64,000 bases of DNA from Siphonodentalium dalli (Eukaryota > Mollusca > Scaphopoda > Gadilida > Siphonodentaliidae). The notes beneath the pieces are model-generated. The model was not told the origin of the DNA. It did not search any database and was given only the letters and a program-made list of their open reading frames with translations. The stretch is taken from positions 175,350,247 to 175,414,246 of the forward strand of contig CP136064.1 in the NCBI GenBank assembly GCA_032622095.1, read 5' to 3'. Both the position numbers and the translations under genes were made by a program. Below are positions 23,591 through 34,635 of the stretch, one piece after another; within the stretch, counting starts at the first letter, position 1; every line of letters starts with the position of its first letter.

Positions 23591-24692
23591 CATGTCGCTA
23601 CCACTACGAGCTAACTCACATTATATGATTCCATGGAGACTGCTACTACGTGTTATCTCATAGTGATATCTATACCTTATAAATAACAACATAAACCATA
23701 AGCAATATAATTTTATGCATCATTAGTATCATTACATACCAAACGATCCTATTGATTGATTGTATATGAATAATTAGAATGGCTTCAGATACAACAGTTT
23801 CCGCTTCATGATCAAGGGATGGGGGTGCAGCCCTGCATCAAGTGTATGCACAAGCGAATACATGTAGCTTGTTTACCCATGCATGTAAGTTTGATTCTCT
23901 GGCAATGAATGTACAAGTGTGTGTATATAAATTTATTTATCGTGTCTCATATACTTTTACTCGACCAAAATCGTGTTATATGATGCTGAAACGTGTCATA
24001 TAGATACTATGAGGTAACTCGTAGTCGGCACCTGGGACAAAATTTACCAGTGTTCATTGTTGGTGCCAGCTACAAGTTATCTCGTAGGTAAATAAATGCG
24101 ATGTGTTAGATGATGTATATTGTACCAGGATTTATATATAAATGCATTTACCATGTCTTATACATGATATTCTTGCAACTGCATAGCTCTCTATGTTAAA
24201 TATATAAGTATTTATTTCCCTCCTTGCTGCCAAACATTTTTATTTTAATGGTCATCAGTTGGAAATTTTTCAACTTAGGGAGGGGTGTCAAGTGGGAAAT
24301 TTGGAAATTTCCATCAATTGGAAACTCAGGTACCATTCCAACCGGGTGGGGGTGGGGGTCGCAAATAGAATTTCCCAGACTTTGGTCTGGTTCAAGGGGA
24401 GGGGTGTAGTTCGAAATTGTAACATGGACACCCCCCACAACCCCAAACAGACAATCACTAATCACTTCCATGGGCTTTAATTGACCCAATTTGACCCAAA
24501 TATTACCTGATGTATGAGGTATTGGCCTCGATGGATTTTTCCGAGAATAGTGCCTCATTAATATTCATGTTTGTAAATTGTAACTAAAGTTTTAATTACC
24601 ATGTACATGCCTTTGAACAAATCTATTTATAAGTTGATGGATTAGTGGATTTTTTCATCATTAATGTCTCATTTTTTCATCACTAGTGTCTC

Positions 24693-24954
24693 ATAACCCT
24701 GTCATGATGGGAGCTTCGCTGGTGCAGCATTATAGACCCTGTGCCAGTGCATTTTCTTATATATGCGAGTCTCCCATAGGGAGCCTCGCATATATAAGAG
24801 AGTGCACTGGCTTACAAGATCAAGTAAATATTGTTAGGCCAATGCATTCTCTTATATATGTGAAGTGCCCCATGGACGACTCGCATTTATAAGATAATGC
24901 ATTGGCACAGGGTTTTCACAAAATTTCAGGAAGCTCCAGTCATAAAAGGGTTAA
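24693..24954. mobile_element. CCTTTCATGA-family MITE, near full length
   Basis: Left end ATAACCCTGTCATGATGGGAGC, right end GCTCCAGTCATAAAAGGGTTAA. The interior has two hairpins built on TGCATTCTCTTATATATGCG and its complement, separated by TACAAGATCAAGTAAATATT. Confidence 0.75.
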
Positions 24955-25198
24955 TATTCATGTTTGTAAGTAAAACTTATATTTACCATGTACATGTGTT
25001 TGAGCAAAACTCTTTATAAGAACGGAACTCATGGATTATTTAGACAACGACAAGGAAACAATTAACCGGTTGCAGCCATTTAACGCATGAGTGGGGTGAA
25101 GCCTACACAGTATGAGCGACCTTACAAAGGTCACAGCTATAGGCACAAGATTTGAACAGCGTATAACTCTGCAATCACACTCCGCTTAACTCGAAACC

Positions 25199-25262
25199 AT
25201 AATCCTTTCATGATGGGAGCTGTGCTTGTGCAGCGTTAAAGATCCTGTGCCAGTGCATTCTC
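25199..25262. mobile_element. left end of a CCTTTCATGA-family MITE
   Basis: CCTTTCATGATGGGAGCTGT through GTGCATTCTCTTATATATG; then interrupted, about 16 bases later, by a half CAGTAATGCC MITE. Confidence 0.65.
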
Positions 25263-25278
25263 TTATATATGACTTTCA

Positions 25279-25385
25279 CTGAGAGCTTTCCGATGAATGG
25301 CAACAAGCCATATTTCCGACTAAATCCTGAAAAGTTACCCATATTTTTGCTGTGGTTAAGGAGTCGATTATTTAGGGCATTACTG
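25279..25385 (-). mobile_element. half copy of CAGTAATGCC palindromic MITE
   Basis: One arm, from centre GAGAGCTTTCCGATGAATGG to terminus GGGCATTACTG followed by TA. Confidence 0.75.
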
Positions 25386-25765
25386 TACATGGTTGGAATA
25401 TCAAACAATTAGAATAAATTCAACCTACTTTTTTGAAGCGAAATTTCCAACTAATGTTGTATCACGCATGAAATTTTGAACTGTCAAACATTTTGGCTAA
25501 ATTTGGGGAGGGGTGAGACGACACAACTCCCCTCATGACTTCAGCCATTGCTGTTTAGGACTTGAGCGAATAAATAAAATACTAGAATATTAATTGTCTT
25601 TCATACAATCTGTTGGTCAAAGAATTGCAGAGTGGTTTGGGAACAATGTTCATTGGATATCTCTGAGTCTCTGTCCAATTTTAAAAGTTTTTTACATGAA
25701 TATTGTTGTCAGACAAAAGTCTGTGAATTTATTGAGACTGGCTGATTGCTGTAATACCATTTCAG

Positions 25766-25862
25766 GGGTGGAATTTCATCTGTGGGCTTCTGCTGATAGT
25801 CATGAGAGACGAGGAGAAAACCTTCTGGCTTATGGATTCTGTGATAGACAATTTGCTACCAG
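25766..25862 (+). CDS. GRTP1: GRTP1-like RabGAP, TBC exon after the Gln finger
   Basis: Acceptor CCATTTCAG, donor CTACCAG/gtagag. It encodes GWNFICGLLLIVMRDEEKTF, then WLMDSVIDNLLP. It matches GMNFIAGYLILIT.NEE.SFWLLDALV..ILP of GRTP1; the family GMNF appears as GWNF. It leaves in phase 1. The intron before it is about 5 kb and full of transposon remnants. Confidence 0.95.
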
Positions 25863-26539
25863 GTAGAGATTTTTTTCTTTTTAGAATTTGAGAAAGAATC
25901 ATTTTGATCAAACAATTTCCTGTACTAGGTGATTTGTTCTATTTGTATGTGATAATAAGGGGAAGTCCTATCTTTGGACACAATCAATGAGAGTTTCTGT
26001 GAATTTTTAGGGTCAGATATTGGGAAAAATTTGATAATTCCCATTGGGAATGGTACACTGAAGCCAGAATTTGCCCCTGTCATTACCTAAAATCTCCTGC
26101 ATGGTCGAAATTATATGCTCAATGTTGTTCACTCTTATTTATAACTATGCAGGGTGCCCGAGATTCCTAATACATGCTGTAGCTTTTGGCCAAAATGTTT
26201 CAGGTGTATTGTCAGCAATCACCTGTTATAATCAGATCTCCAAATCCCTTACATCAGTTATTAGTTAATCAGTAGTTTTTTGCTCGTGTATGGTTGCATG
26301 GTCAACAGTTTATCAGAAGTCACACATGGTTACTTATCTAAACAATGATGATTAGCGGTGTTTGTAATCAATTGACAATACTTTACTAAATAAAGTATAT
26401 ATAATACCTCGCAAACAATAAGCCAATCAGTGCATAACTCCATATTTAATTATTTATGTTGACGTACCATACTGGCTACACCATATTTTGCATTTTGTGC
26501 ACAACTAATTGGTGCACATGCGCGTTGTCAATTTTCTCA

Positions 26540-26870
26540 TCTCAAAATTTACCAAATAGTTAATTTTTTTCAGACATATAGTTTGGTGAGGTCAGTTCGC
26601 GGATATCTACAGATGGCAATAGCACGATAACTTGGACAAATATTAACTGATTTTGTTGATTTTATGTATATGAGAGTTGCTCGACAGTTTCTTGATCGAG
26701 TTCGAAAACCGGCCTGGTCTGCATACTTTGGGTGGAGCTACACACCCTTAATTAGTTAATTTTCGTGAATTTTTATCGCGATAGCATGAGAACTTGAACG
26801 AATATCAACTAATTTTGTTTATATTCAGCATATGAGACTTGCTCAACAATGTCATATTGTTATTTTATGG
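26540..26870 (+). repeat. degenerate direct repeat, also at 28800-28940
   Basis: Two units in tandem share AACTTG.A..AATATCAACT, AATTTTGTT and ATATGAGA.TTGCTC. The second locus adds CTCGATCGAGTTCGAAAA. It ends about 45 bases before the exon at 26916. Confidence 0.5.
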
Positions 26871-26915
26871 TGTTTAAAATTTATGAAAATAATTTTATCG
26901 AAAACTCTATTTCAG

Positions 26916-26979
26916 ATTTTTATAATCCAAATATGTTGGAGGTAAAAGCTGAACAACAAGTTCTCGGAGAAATTATCAA
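26916..26979 (+). CDS. GRTP1: GRTP1-like RabGAP, short TBC exon
   Basis: Acceptor CTATTTCAG, donor ATCAA/gtaaga. With the preceding G it reads DFYNPNMLEVKAEQQVLGEI, then I. It matches DYYSPAMLGLKTDQEVLGELV of GRTP1. It leaves in phase 2 (AA), so the next coding exon must start with one base completing a Lys or Asn codon. The next recognised exon starts in phase 0, so at least one exon lies between them. Confidence 0.93.
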
Positions 26980-27012
26980 GTAAGACAGATGACAAGAGTC
27001 ATGTATATAATA

Positions 27013-27370
27013 AAGTAATGCCCTAAGTAATCGACTCCTTAACCCTTTGAGTGCCAGGGGCCGATCTCATCGGCCCTAAACCTACAATATAAGTCTGTTA
27101 AAGAATATAAGAATAAATTATTAAAATTGTAAAAAATTGTAATAAAAAATAAAAATAAAAAAAATTGTTAGGCCAATGCATTCTCTTATATATACGAGGC
27201 GACCTATGGTCGACTCGCATATATAAGAGAATGCATTGGCACAGGGTATATGGGTTGATACAAAAATCGAACTGGCACTCAAAGGGTTAACCACAGCAGA
27301 ATTATGGGTAACTTTTCAGGATTTAGTCGGAAATATGTTTTGTTGCCATTCATCGGAAAGCTCTCAGTGA
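27013..27370 (+). mobile_element. CAGTAATGCC MITE arm split by a TTAA element
   Basis: The arm AGTAATGCCCTAAGTAATCG..CTCC (27014-27038) continues after the insertion as CCACAGCAGAATTATGGGTA to GGAAAGCTCTC (27291-27366). The TTAA between the two halves is duplicated around the inserted element. The second arm of the palindrome is missing. Confidence 0.8.
27043..27286. mobile_element. piggyBac-like MITE with TTAA target duplication
   Basis: Inverted ends CCCTTTGAGTGCCA (27043) and TGGCACTCAAAGGG (to 27286) are flanked by TTAA at 27039-27042 and 27287-27290. TTAA targets and CCC-starting inverted ends fit piggyBac. The inside is the same AT hairpin (GCATTCTCTTATATATACGA and complement, 27178-27234) found in the CCTTTCATGA family. 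A solo end of this type lies at 60949-60966. Confidence 0.85.
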
Positions 27371-27760
27371 GAGAAACAATGACTTCAGAACTGGGTCACT
27401 ATTACCTAGCGGTGGTCAGCTGATTCATGTGATAACTATATAGACGTTCCCATTTTATAGAAATTGGTTTAGATCTTCAAAGCTCCTAACTTCACTTCAC
27501 TTCACTTAATGATTCCCATGAAGTTACTTCGCTGTTCAACTTATCGGCGTACGTTGAGCTTTCCCGGGTTATATCACGTGATTCTTTCGCACCAAGAATA
27601 TTTCTATAGCAACCCAAATTAGAAGTTTCTTCTTTTTACAATCCAAATCTCCCCTACAACTAACTTTAGTTGATTTGTCTGCTGCATTTCCAACAACATT
27701 GCCACAATATCAGGTTGTAAGTCCGCTAACATGAACACTCTCTGAATACTGATTACGCAG

Positions 27761-27830
27761 GAACATGGCTAGAGTATATTCGTTGGTAGAGAGGCATCGT
27801 TTCCAACATACAATTTCTAGTGAACCTAAT
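27761..27830 (+). CDS. weak candidate for the missing GRTP1 exon
   Basis: A 70-nt open segment between GATTACGCAG and AAT/gtatgt enters in phase 2 and leaves in phase 0, exactly what the neighbours need. It reads KNMARVYSLVERHRF at its start, faintly like the KLPAV.AL.ER block of GRTP1. However, the rest lacks the conserved W......WFICLF..ILP.E segment. It may be a diverged exon fragment or a coincidence. Confidence 0.25.
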
Positions 27831-27870
27831 GTATGTGTTTTGTAACAAGTTTTTAAGTTGTACATAGCGG

Positions 27871-27937
27871 AAATGTTCAGATAATAAGTTCAACAAATAA
27901 CCATAGGTCATTTGTTGAACTTATTATCTGAACATTT
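27871..27937. repeat. 67-bp perfect-arm palindrome
   Basis: AAATGTTCAGATAATAAGTT and on to AACAAAT, its complement returning after a 10-base spacer. Confidence 0.85.
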
Positions 27938-28160
27938 CACATCAATGAATATGAATCCTTAACTGCACTTGTATTATCTTTTTGTCTGTCTGTTGTCTGC
28001 TTTTATTGTCCGAACATCCCTCCAAATGAACCATAGACCATAATCTTATAATCAAATGCGAGAATCCATTCAGTATAGAAAAGGTTAAAGATCCTCAAGG
28101 CTTTCACTAGGTGAATAGAAAGTAAATTGTAATTCTGCTGATAAATATGTGTTTATATTC

Positions 28161-28290
28161 ACAATGTGTCTGTACTGATTCATGTACATGTATCCCCACG
28201 GGGTTCCTTTTCGTGGTCATATAGCTATAGAGCTATATGACCACGAAAACGAGCCGAGTTGTGATACATGAATCGGTACAAACACATTGT
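28161..28290. repeat. 130-bp palindrome
   Basis: Outer arms ACAATGTGTCTGTACTGATT / AATCGGTACAAACACATTGT. The inner arms TTTTCGTGGTCATATAGCTA and complement meet at the centre. Confidence 0.85.
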
Positions 28291-28647
28291 ATGTATAACA
28301 TGTATATCTAACCTTTGTGTGACAGAATCCACCACACAAATTACATTTTAAGAGATTTATTAAAAGCCAAAAATTTTGGATATGTGTCTGACGATTAGCT
28401 TTCTTGCGAACATTCTCCAAGTGTATCTGTGTCACACAATTAGCTCGATTTGCTAAATTCTCCCAACCTGCAATTGCACATGCATATGTTTAACAGAAAT
28501 TGAATTCAATGGAAAAATCTCTTACACCTGCGTTTTTAGTCAAATTTTTATCAAAACTCAATTTAATGTTTGGCGAGGGACGGTTTTAGAGGTCCTGGTG
28601 GGCGGAACAAACCTATATAACATAGCTGTTTATTGATGGATTCTGAC

Positions 28648-28749
28648 AATTTTTGGTTAATTGTCATGTGCGACAGCTGTAGCCTACACAGGAAATCGAA
28701 TTTTTGGTTAATTGTCATGTGCGACAGCTGTAGCCTACACAGGAAATCG
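28648..28749 (+). repeat. exact tandem duplication of 51 bp
   Basis: Two identical 51-bp units beginning AATTTTTGGTTAATTGTCAT and ending CACAGGAAATCG. No differences were seen, so the duplication is recent. Confidence 0.95.
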
Positions 28750-28974
28750 GTTCCGCCCCAACTTTCTAACCAGAGTTATGCCACTTGTTTTATTTATAGA
28801 AATTTTATGTCCGTTACAGCGACAACTTGAATAAATATCAACTAATTTAACCCATATTTGGAATATGGACCTTTCAAAACAATATCTCGATCGAGTTCGA
28901 AAATCAGTTTTGTCCAATTCCCTGACCCAGCATTCTATCTCACTATGTTATGGCCAATATGGTCAGTGGAAGGA

Positions 28975-29300
28975 GTTAAAGATACATAATCCTAATTAAA
29001 GCTCCTACATTACTATTTCTTTGGCTTTGGTGGTAAAAACTCTTTGATTCGAGTTGAGGAACCTACACATCAAATCTCAGAGTTATTAGATATCGATTTT
29101 TGAAATCTGTTATTTTTCACCACCTGGAATACTTGGCGGCCTCTCGATATACCAAATTGCATTGAACAAAATGTTGACAAATAAAACTTTTTTGAAGAAA
29201 TGTTGTTTTAAAATTTGATGATACAGGGACCATGTAATTGGATTGTGTACCTTTTATGCAAAGTGTCTATCTATGACGCTTTAAATTTAAATCAAAAGTT
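28975..29300 (+). repeat. interspersed repeat, copy 2 of 3
   Basis: Same ordered blocks as 11206-11580 and 61243-61640, including ATTCGAGTTGAGGAACC and TTAGATATCGATTTTTGA. Confidence 0.6.
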
Positions 29301-29482
29301 TCTGATCCATTACTCGCAACATATGTTATAAGTTCTGTGAAAAAAGAAAGGGTGATGTGAAGATTTTATCTTTGATTGTTTCCCGAAGGAACAATCTTTT
29401 GCAATAAAAACAGATAGACAAGGCGCATGCTGCTTGTTGTATTTTAGTGATTCACTATATAATTCTTATGTTCACCAATAAA

Positions 29483-29960
29483 AAATCAGGCATACCCTCA
29501 GACCTGAGAATAAGGTGCCTGTCATTTGCAGAATGAGGTCCCCAGAGGGTGAATTTAGTGACGCTATCCCACATAGCGGGCTAGCATCACTAAATTCACC
29601 CTCTGGGGACCTCATTCTGCTTAGGTCTCATCATCTCTGGAAAGTTTCTTTATTACCAAATTTCTATAGAAACTTCTTCACATGGATTCTATTTCTTTTT
29701 TAGCTTAGTTTCTATATATCCCCAAAATGGAAGATGACACATTGCATAAGGGAGGTTCCTAATGGGTGTACATCACAATATTCACCATTTGGGAACTTCA
29801 ATCTGAGTTTATGTCTCCCATAGCAGATGAGGCCATGCAGAATGAGGTCCCCAGATTGTGAATTTGGTGATGCTAACCCACTGTGCGCGATAGCTTCACT
29901 AATATTCACCCTCTGGTGACCTCATTCTGCAAATGACAGGCACACTAAACTCAGGTAGGC
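29483..29960. mobile_element. hAT MITE of the CAAGCCTTGAAATA family, about 470 bp
   Basis: Nested hairpins at both ends (GCAGAATGAGGTCCCCAGAG...CTCTGGGGACCTCATTCTGC) and a middle hairpin (CCTAATGGGTG / CACCATTTGGGAAC). The decamer AGGCATACCC is repeated on both flanks (from 29479 and from about 29957) and probably contains the target duplication. Confidence 0.75.
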
Positions 29961-30149
29961 ATACCCTTATTTAATAGGACTCAAGGCCATCAAAGTGGTT
30001 TACTGTATTAGAAATGTTTTACCGGTATGTCAGGCAGTTGTGTATAACACCCTGTGGTTCCACTGTGTATAATGTTGAATTATTGCTCTTGTTTGTCACT
30101 TTATGCCAGTCTTCATTTATGGAGGAAATAAAGATCTAATAATAATATT

Positions 30150-30480
30150 TTCATTATTAAAAACTCAGCAATAATGAGATTTTGCATATCAAAACTATTG
30201 TTATGTAATCAGTACTGTTACAGTGGAATTACCGATAAAAGTCCAATTAGTCCAATAAGATTCCATAGTTTAATCACATTAAGACTAAAATATTTAAACA
30301 TACTGCATGATTAGCGATGTTTGTTGACAAATCACTGTTACAGTTTTGTTTACATAACTAAAGTTTCAACACACGAAATTTCCTTATTGGACAACTATCA
30401 ATAATGAATATAAGAACAAAGAAAGTTTATCTATTTCTCCATGTTCTTCTTAGTGCTGATGTTATTTTTTACAGACTTCT
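30150..30480 (+). repeat. interspersed repeat, also at 59595-60360
   Basis: Shares GCATATCAAAAC.A.TGTTATGTAA, TGATTAGCGATGTTTGTTGA, CTATCAATAATGAATATAAG and TTTCTCCATGTTCTTCTT with the second locus, where a roughly 415-bp insertion separates the last two blocks. Confidence 0.7.
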
Positions 30481-30525
30481 TATATTTTGTTGCACATTTA
30501 CCCACTGCGAGTGTCTTGGGTCCCT

Positions 30526-30609
30526 TTAACATGTTGGCTGCCGACTACGAGTTTAATATCTCATACTTTTTGCATGTAATCGAATGGGCATCGGCAGTGA
30601 ACGTGTTAA
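30526..30609. mobile_element. 84-bp TTAA-flanked mini-element
   Basis: TTAA at both ends. GGCTGCCGACTACGAG and CATCGGCAGTGAACGTG form the inverted ends. It is the relative of 2737-2815 in opposite orientation. Confidence 0.6.
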
Positions 30610-30642
30610 TGGTCATACATGTATTTGAATATCCTTCTTCAG

Positions 30643-30828
30643 ACTGTGTTCAGGATATGGGACTGTTTCTTCTATGAGGGGTCCAAAATCCTTATCCGAG
30701 TGGGTCTCACTCTCCTCATGATGAACAAAGATAGACTACTTGAGTGCAATTCATTCATGTCTCTGGTGGATTTACTCCAAGAACTTCCAAGCGACACCAA
30801 AGTCTTCAACTGCCATACCTTTTTGCAG
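30643..30828 (+). CDS. GRTP1: GRTP1-like RabGAP, C-terminal TBC exon
   Basis: Acceptor CCTTCTTCAG, donor TTGCAG/gtgaga. 62 codons: TVFRIWDCFFYEGSKILIRV, then GLTLLMMNKDRLLECNSF, ending NCHTFLQ. It matches TVLRIWDCLFNEGSKIIFRVALTLI and the CH.FMQ block of GRTP1, the last helices of the TBC domain. Phase 0 on both sides. The sequence directly upstream (30526-30609) is a TTAA mini-element, so the insertion ends only 33 bases before this exon. Confidence 0.95.
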
Positions 30829-31072
30829 GTGAGACATCTCATTATGTTTCTTAGTGAAAACTAAAAGTGATATGGCGATATTATATGATTTTTCATGATT
30901 CTAATGTTGTTCTAAGAGCTTTATTCTGCTAGATGGAACTGGATCATGGCATGTGTCATGTGTCATGTGTTGCCATAAATAATGTGTACATGGATGGCAT
31001 AAGAACAATGTTTCCCCGACAGCTCTGTACCCGTAATTGGAAGTAATGCTTGCAACTCTGTATTCAATAAGT

Positions 31073-31347
31073 GAGATCACTGAGTCATGGCCATATTGGA
31101 TTCATCCAGCCCCCGTTCCATGGTTTAGGTGCTACAGGTCAAAGTTCTGGAGGTGCATTCCATATATGGAACTTTTGAATATTCATTTCAAGATTCCATA
31201 TATGGAATTCATGAATATTAAAATGCTCTCTATATGGAATCATGAATATTCAAAAGTTCCATATATGGAATGCACCTTCAGAAATTTGACCTACAGCACT
31301 TAAACAGGGACTGGATGAATCCTATATGGCCGAGACTCAGTTATCTC
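31073..31347. repeat. 275-bp palindrome with three CArG boxes
   Basis: The arms share GGATTCATCCAG, GTGCTACAGGTCAAA.TTCT and GGTGCATTCCATATATGGAA with their complements. CCATATATGG, a perfect serum-response-factor site, occurs at 31160, 31196 and 31259. It lies in the last GRTP1 intron. Confidence 0.8.
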
Positions 31348-31464
31348 GATTATGTGACTTTTATTTGACTGATGTGCACTTATCACATTGTCACATACCA
31401 ATGACAGTATATGTCAAATCTGGCAAGAAAAGAGTTGCTGACTTTTTCTTCATTTTTTTTTCAG

Positions 31465-31557
31465 AACATTTTTGAAATCCCGTCACCCTTGCCAAACTCA
31501 AAGATAAATAAATTGAGGACTGAATGCAAACAGAAGGTATTCGAGAACAGATACTAA
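31465..31557 (+). CDS. GRTP1: GRTP1-like RabGAP, terminal exon with stop
   Basis: Acceptor TTTTTTTTCAG after a strong pyrimidine tract; 30 codons then TAA at 31555-31557. It encodes NIFEIPSPLPNSKINKLRTE, then CKQKVFENRY. It matches the GRTP1 tail, which continues ..FMQ.IF.EPG.L....I..LR..CR. The stop position agrees with the family's compact length. I saw no clear AATAAA within the next 200 bases. Confidence 0.9.
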   Translation, partial: NIFEIPSPLPNSKINKLRTECKQKVFENRY

Positions 31558-31792
31558 AGGCCAATTGACTCTCGATCTCCACAGTAGACTACATTTCAAT
31601 ATGTTACCAATGATACTGATGTGGATGAACCGAAGTCATTATTTGTACACGTTTTCATAGTACATGTACTGTTATTCATTGCGGGGTGTTATATACTGTT
31701 GATACAGTGGACGACAAACACCCAGCCACCAGAAAAAGATTTTATGAAGTTATAACAACAAAGCCATGCAAATTTTAACATCTATGCAGCTA

Positions 31793-31902
31793 CAGTAATG
31801 CCCTAAATAATCGACTCCTTAACCACAGCAGAATTATGGGTAATTTTTCAGGATTTATATGGACATATGGCTTGTTGCCATTCATCGGAAAGCTCTCATA
31901 AA
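31793..31902 (+). mobile_element. half copy of CAGTAATGCC palindromic MITE
   Basis: TA then CAGTAATGCCCTAAATAATC, running to GGAAAGCTCTC where the palindrome centre would be; the second arm is absent. Confidence 0.75.
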
Positions 31903-32322
31903 TTTCAGGTCAGGAGATATTTTATGACGAGACAACTACAAATATCTGTCTGAAAACAAATCTTGCAACTGGTTTGCGCGAAACTAGGATGTTCGTCATT
32001 GGACTGTTCAAAGTCCACAACGTTTCTGGGACAAATTTGACATATAAATAGAAATTTGTACCACCGATATGAGGCATGCGACTCTCAATCTACTCATTGT
32101 TCTGACTTATTTTCTCCGCCTCAAATTACAGTACTACGAAAAAGTTGTACAAATAATTCTACTTCTGTTCATCCACAGTGGATACATGGTGCGAATGAAG
32201 GTTAACCTACTTACTGCATGTACCTATTATATGAATTAACTTTTTCGCGAAATTGTCAACACTGGCAGAAAGTCACATTTCAGTTGTATTCAGGGCCCCA
32301 TGCAATTGTTATTTATTCCTCA

Positions 32323-32568
32323 TTAACCCTTCCATAACTGGAGCTTCCTGATATTTTACGAAAACCCTGTGCCAATGCATTCTCTTATACATTGTATACC
32401 CGAGTCTCCACACAGGGAGCCTTGCATATATAAGGGAATAATTTGGCCCAACAATATTTACCTTGGCCTTGTAAGCCAGTGCAATCTCTTATATATGCGA
32501 GGCTCCCTATGGGAGACTTGCATATATAAGAGAATGCACTGGCGCTACTCCCGTCATGAAAGGGTTAA
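32323..32568. mobile_element. CCTTTCATGA-family MITE, full length, TTAA flanked
   Basis: TTAA at 32323-32326 and 32565-32568. Ends CCCTTCCATAACTGGAGC and complement CTCCCGTCATGAAAGGG. Two internal AT hairpins on GCAATCTCTTATATATGCGA. Confidence 0.8.
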
Positions 32569-32950
32569 ATCTACGGCATATGAATTCAGGGTTCCAGACC
32601 TCCAGTTACAACAACAACATTTGAAATCTCATCTAACATAATATTCTGCTTTGTTCAGTTGAAAAAATGTTGGAAACCAAATGTGACATATAAACTAGAC
32701 CTATAAATACCAAAGAATATCATTTTTTATTGAGAATTTAAAAACAAATTTGTGTCCCTCTAAACTAAATAAAATATATGCATAGAAAATTCAACATCAA
32801 AGAAATTAGCATATTTCCTGTAGCACTACTTTTTCCAACATGTTATTTTATATACTAAATATCTTTAAGATTCGAGTGTATAGAATAACATCCAAATGAG
32901 AAATGCTACATAAAAGATACTATCCTCTTTTAATTTTAATTTTCTATTCA

Positions 32951-32976
32951 TTTACCTTCTACGATCCCCACATGGC

Positions 32977-33014
<38 letters not shown>

Positions 33015-33071
33015 TGATTTTTTTGACACAAAAACTTGAGGCTGGGCTTACCTTCTACGATCCCCACATGA
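32951..33071 (+). repeat. G34 run between direct repeats
   Basis: TTACCTTCTACGATCCCCAC occurs at 32951 and again near 33049. Between them is an uninterrupted run of 34 G (32979-33012). Confidence 0.85.
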
Positions 33072-34635
33072 AAAATCTCAATTTGCATTCATCCTGCTAC
33101 TAGTAATCTAATGTCGTGTTTATATGAATCTTGAAAATAATTTCTTTTGTGTTTTATTATGTTAGATAGATATTTAAAATAAGACACAAAGATCATATTA
33201 TATATTGTAATACAGCATTTTGTGTAACACAATGTGGCAGGTAGTATTAATGAGTTTGCTGGAGTAATGCTATACATGTATTTGTGCATGAATTCTTGTC
33301 ATCTTTATTGAGAGGTAATCCGACATCAATGTATACTTGCCCTCCAAGTTCTAAAAAATGGGGGTGGGCTTATCTTCGAGGACCACCCTATGATTTTTTT
33401 GGGAGCAAAATCATAGACTGGGCTTATTAGGGATGGGCTTACTGATGGGTGCATACAGTAGTTACAATATTCTAGAGGGACACCAATAATATTTTGTGTT
33501 ACTTTTTCAATAACACATTGACATTCTTTGGTATATATTGGCCTAGTTTATGTCACATTTGGTTTTATTAAATTTTTCAGCAGAATTAAAAATAAACCGT
33601 CAAATAAACTTTTGTATATTGTTACTATGACTATGATTATTTATTTATAACTTGACACATTTTACACAATTGTAGAATACAATTTAATATAACAGCAATG
33701 AGTGATCGCGGACAGCATATAACCAAGAGGGTTCTCTACTTGCCATTCCCTGTTGTTGTAACTGAAAGTCTTTTTGTCTGCTCATATATCCTTAACATCC
33801 CTCCAAATAAATAATAGACCATTCCAATTTATACTTTTATAACTGAGTGGGAGAATCCATTTAGTATAGAAAGAGTTAATTGGTTTAGTTGAAATATTCT
33901 CATAAAATGTGAGTGACTATCAGAGCTGTTAGTTTCACGGATTGTGAGACTCCCAGATAGCCACAGCAATTCCACAAATACAGATAACCCCCAATTTCTC
34001 CCGGATTCAGCAAATTAAGCCGGCATTCAAAATAAAAAAGCGATATTTTATTTTTCAAATATTCATGCTTTTGCTGACTATTCATCTCAGATGTATAAAC
34101 ATACCACTTTGGGTTGTGATAATTTATACGTCCATTCTGAAATCCACATATATAGCAACTTTGCTGTCCAACATATCTATCCAGATATTATTTATAAAGA
34201 TTTGCTATATTTATTTAATATTTAATGCTATGTTTGTTATGAGTGTATTGTTGTGAAAGGTTTCTTAATCAGTAGTGCTATTGATTGTAATATTATGTCC
34301 AAAACCATTTGCGGAGATCTTGATTTAATTTTTTAATTTTGGTGTACTAGTTTTGCATCTTTATTGTATTTTAAAGGATATATTTTTAAAGAATTTATTT
34401 CTATTCTTCCTGTGGTATTTGGAGTTCTTCATTACACTTTCTTCATTGCACCAATTTGACTTAACTGTGGTTAGTCCTGGGTGTGTTATTGCTGCTATTA
34501 TTCAAATATGGCAACAGCAATTTAACAGCTTAGTTTATTATACCCAACCCATATAAAATTGATAACCTATCCTACAACTTTTCCCATATTGTAAAAAAAA
34601 AAAAATTAATGATTGTTTATTAGTCTGAGTGACAC
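33072..34635. other. no gene seen
   Basis: AT-rich; several 60-odd-codon frames without motifs. Confidence 0.45.

Larger units (their letters stand above)
20738..25765. other. GRTP1 intron filled with repeats
   Basis: Besides the elements listed separately, 22420-22760 and 23030-23180 are similar to each other (AGGGGCAG..CTATGAGATTTAA, TTCAAGTT.GGT.CTG). 24004-24095 resembles the TCGTAGTCGGCA part of the 79-bp TTAA mini-element. No additional exon was recognised. Confidence 0.5.

Noticed and set aside
30466-30525. Missing GRTP1 exon (DFLYFVAHLPTAS reads faintly like the WFICLFVDILPVE block)
   Set aside because: The segment belongs to an interspersed repeat also found near 59595-60360, and no suitable donor in phase follows.
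33900-34556. Hydrophobic 60-70-codon frames suggesting small membrane proteins
   Set aside because: AT-rich sequence readily gives Phe/Leu/Ile-rich frames; there is no start context, splice signal or conservation evidence.
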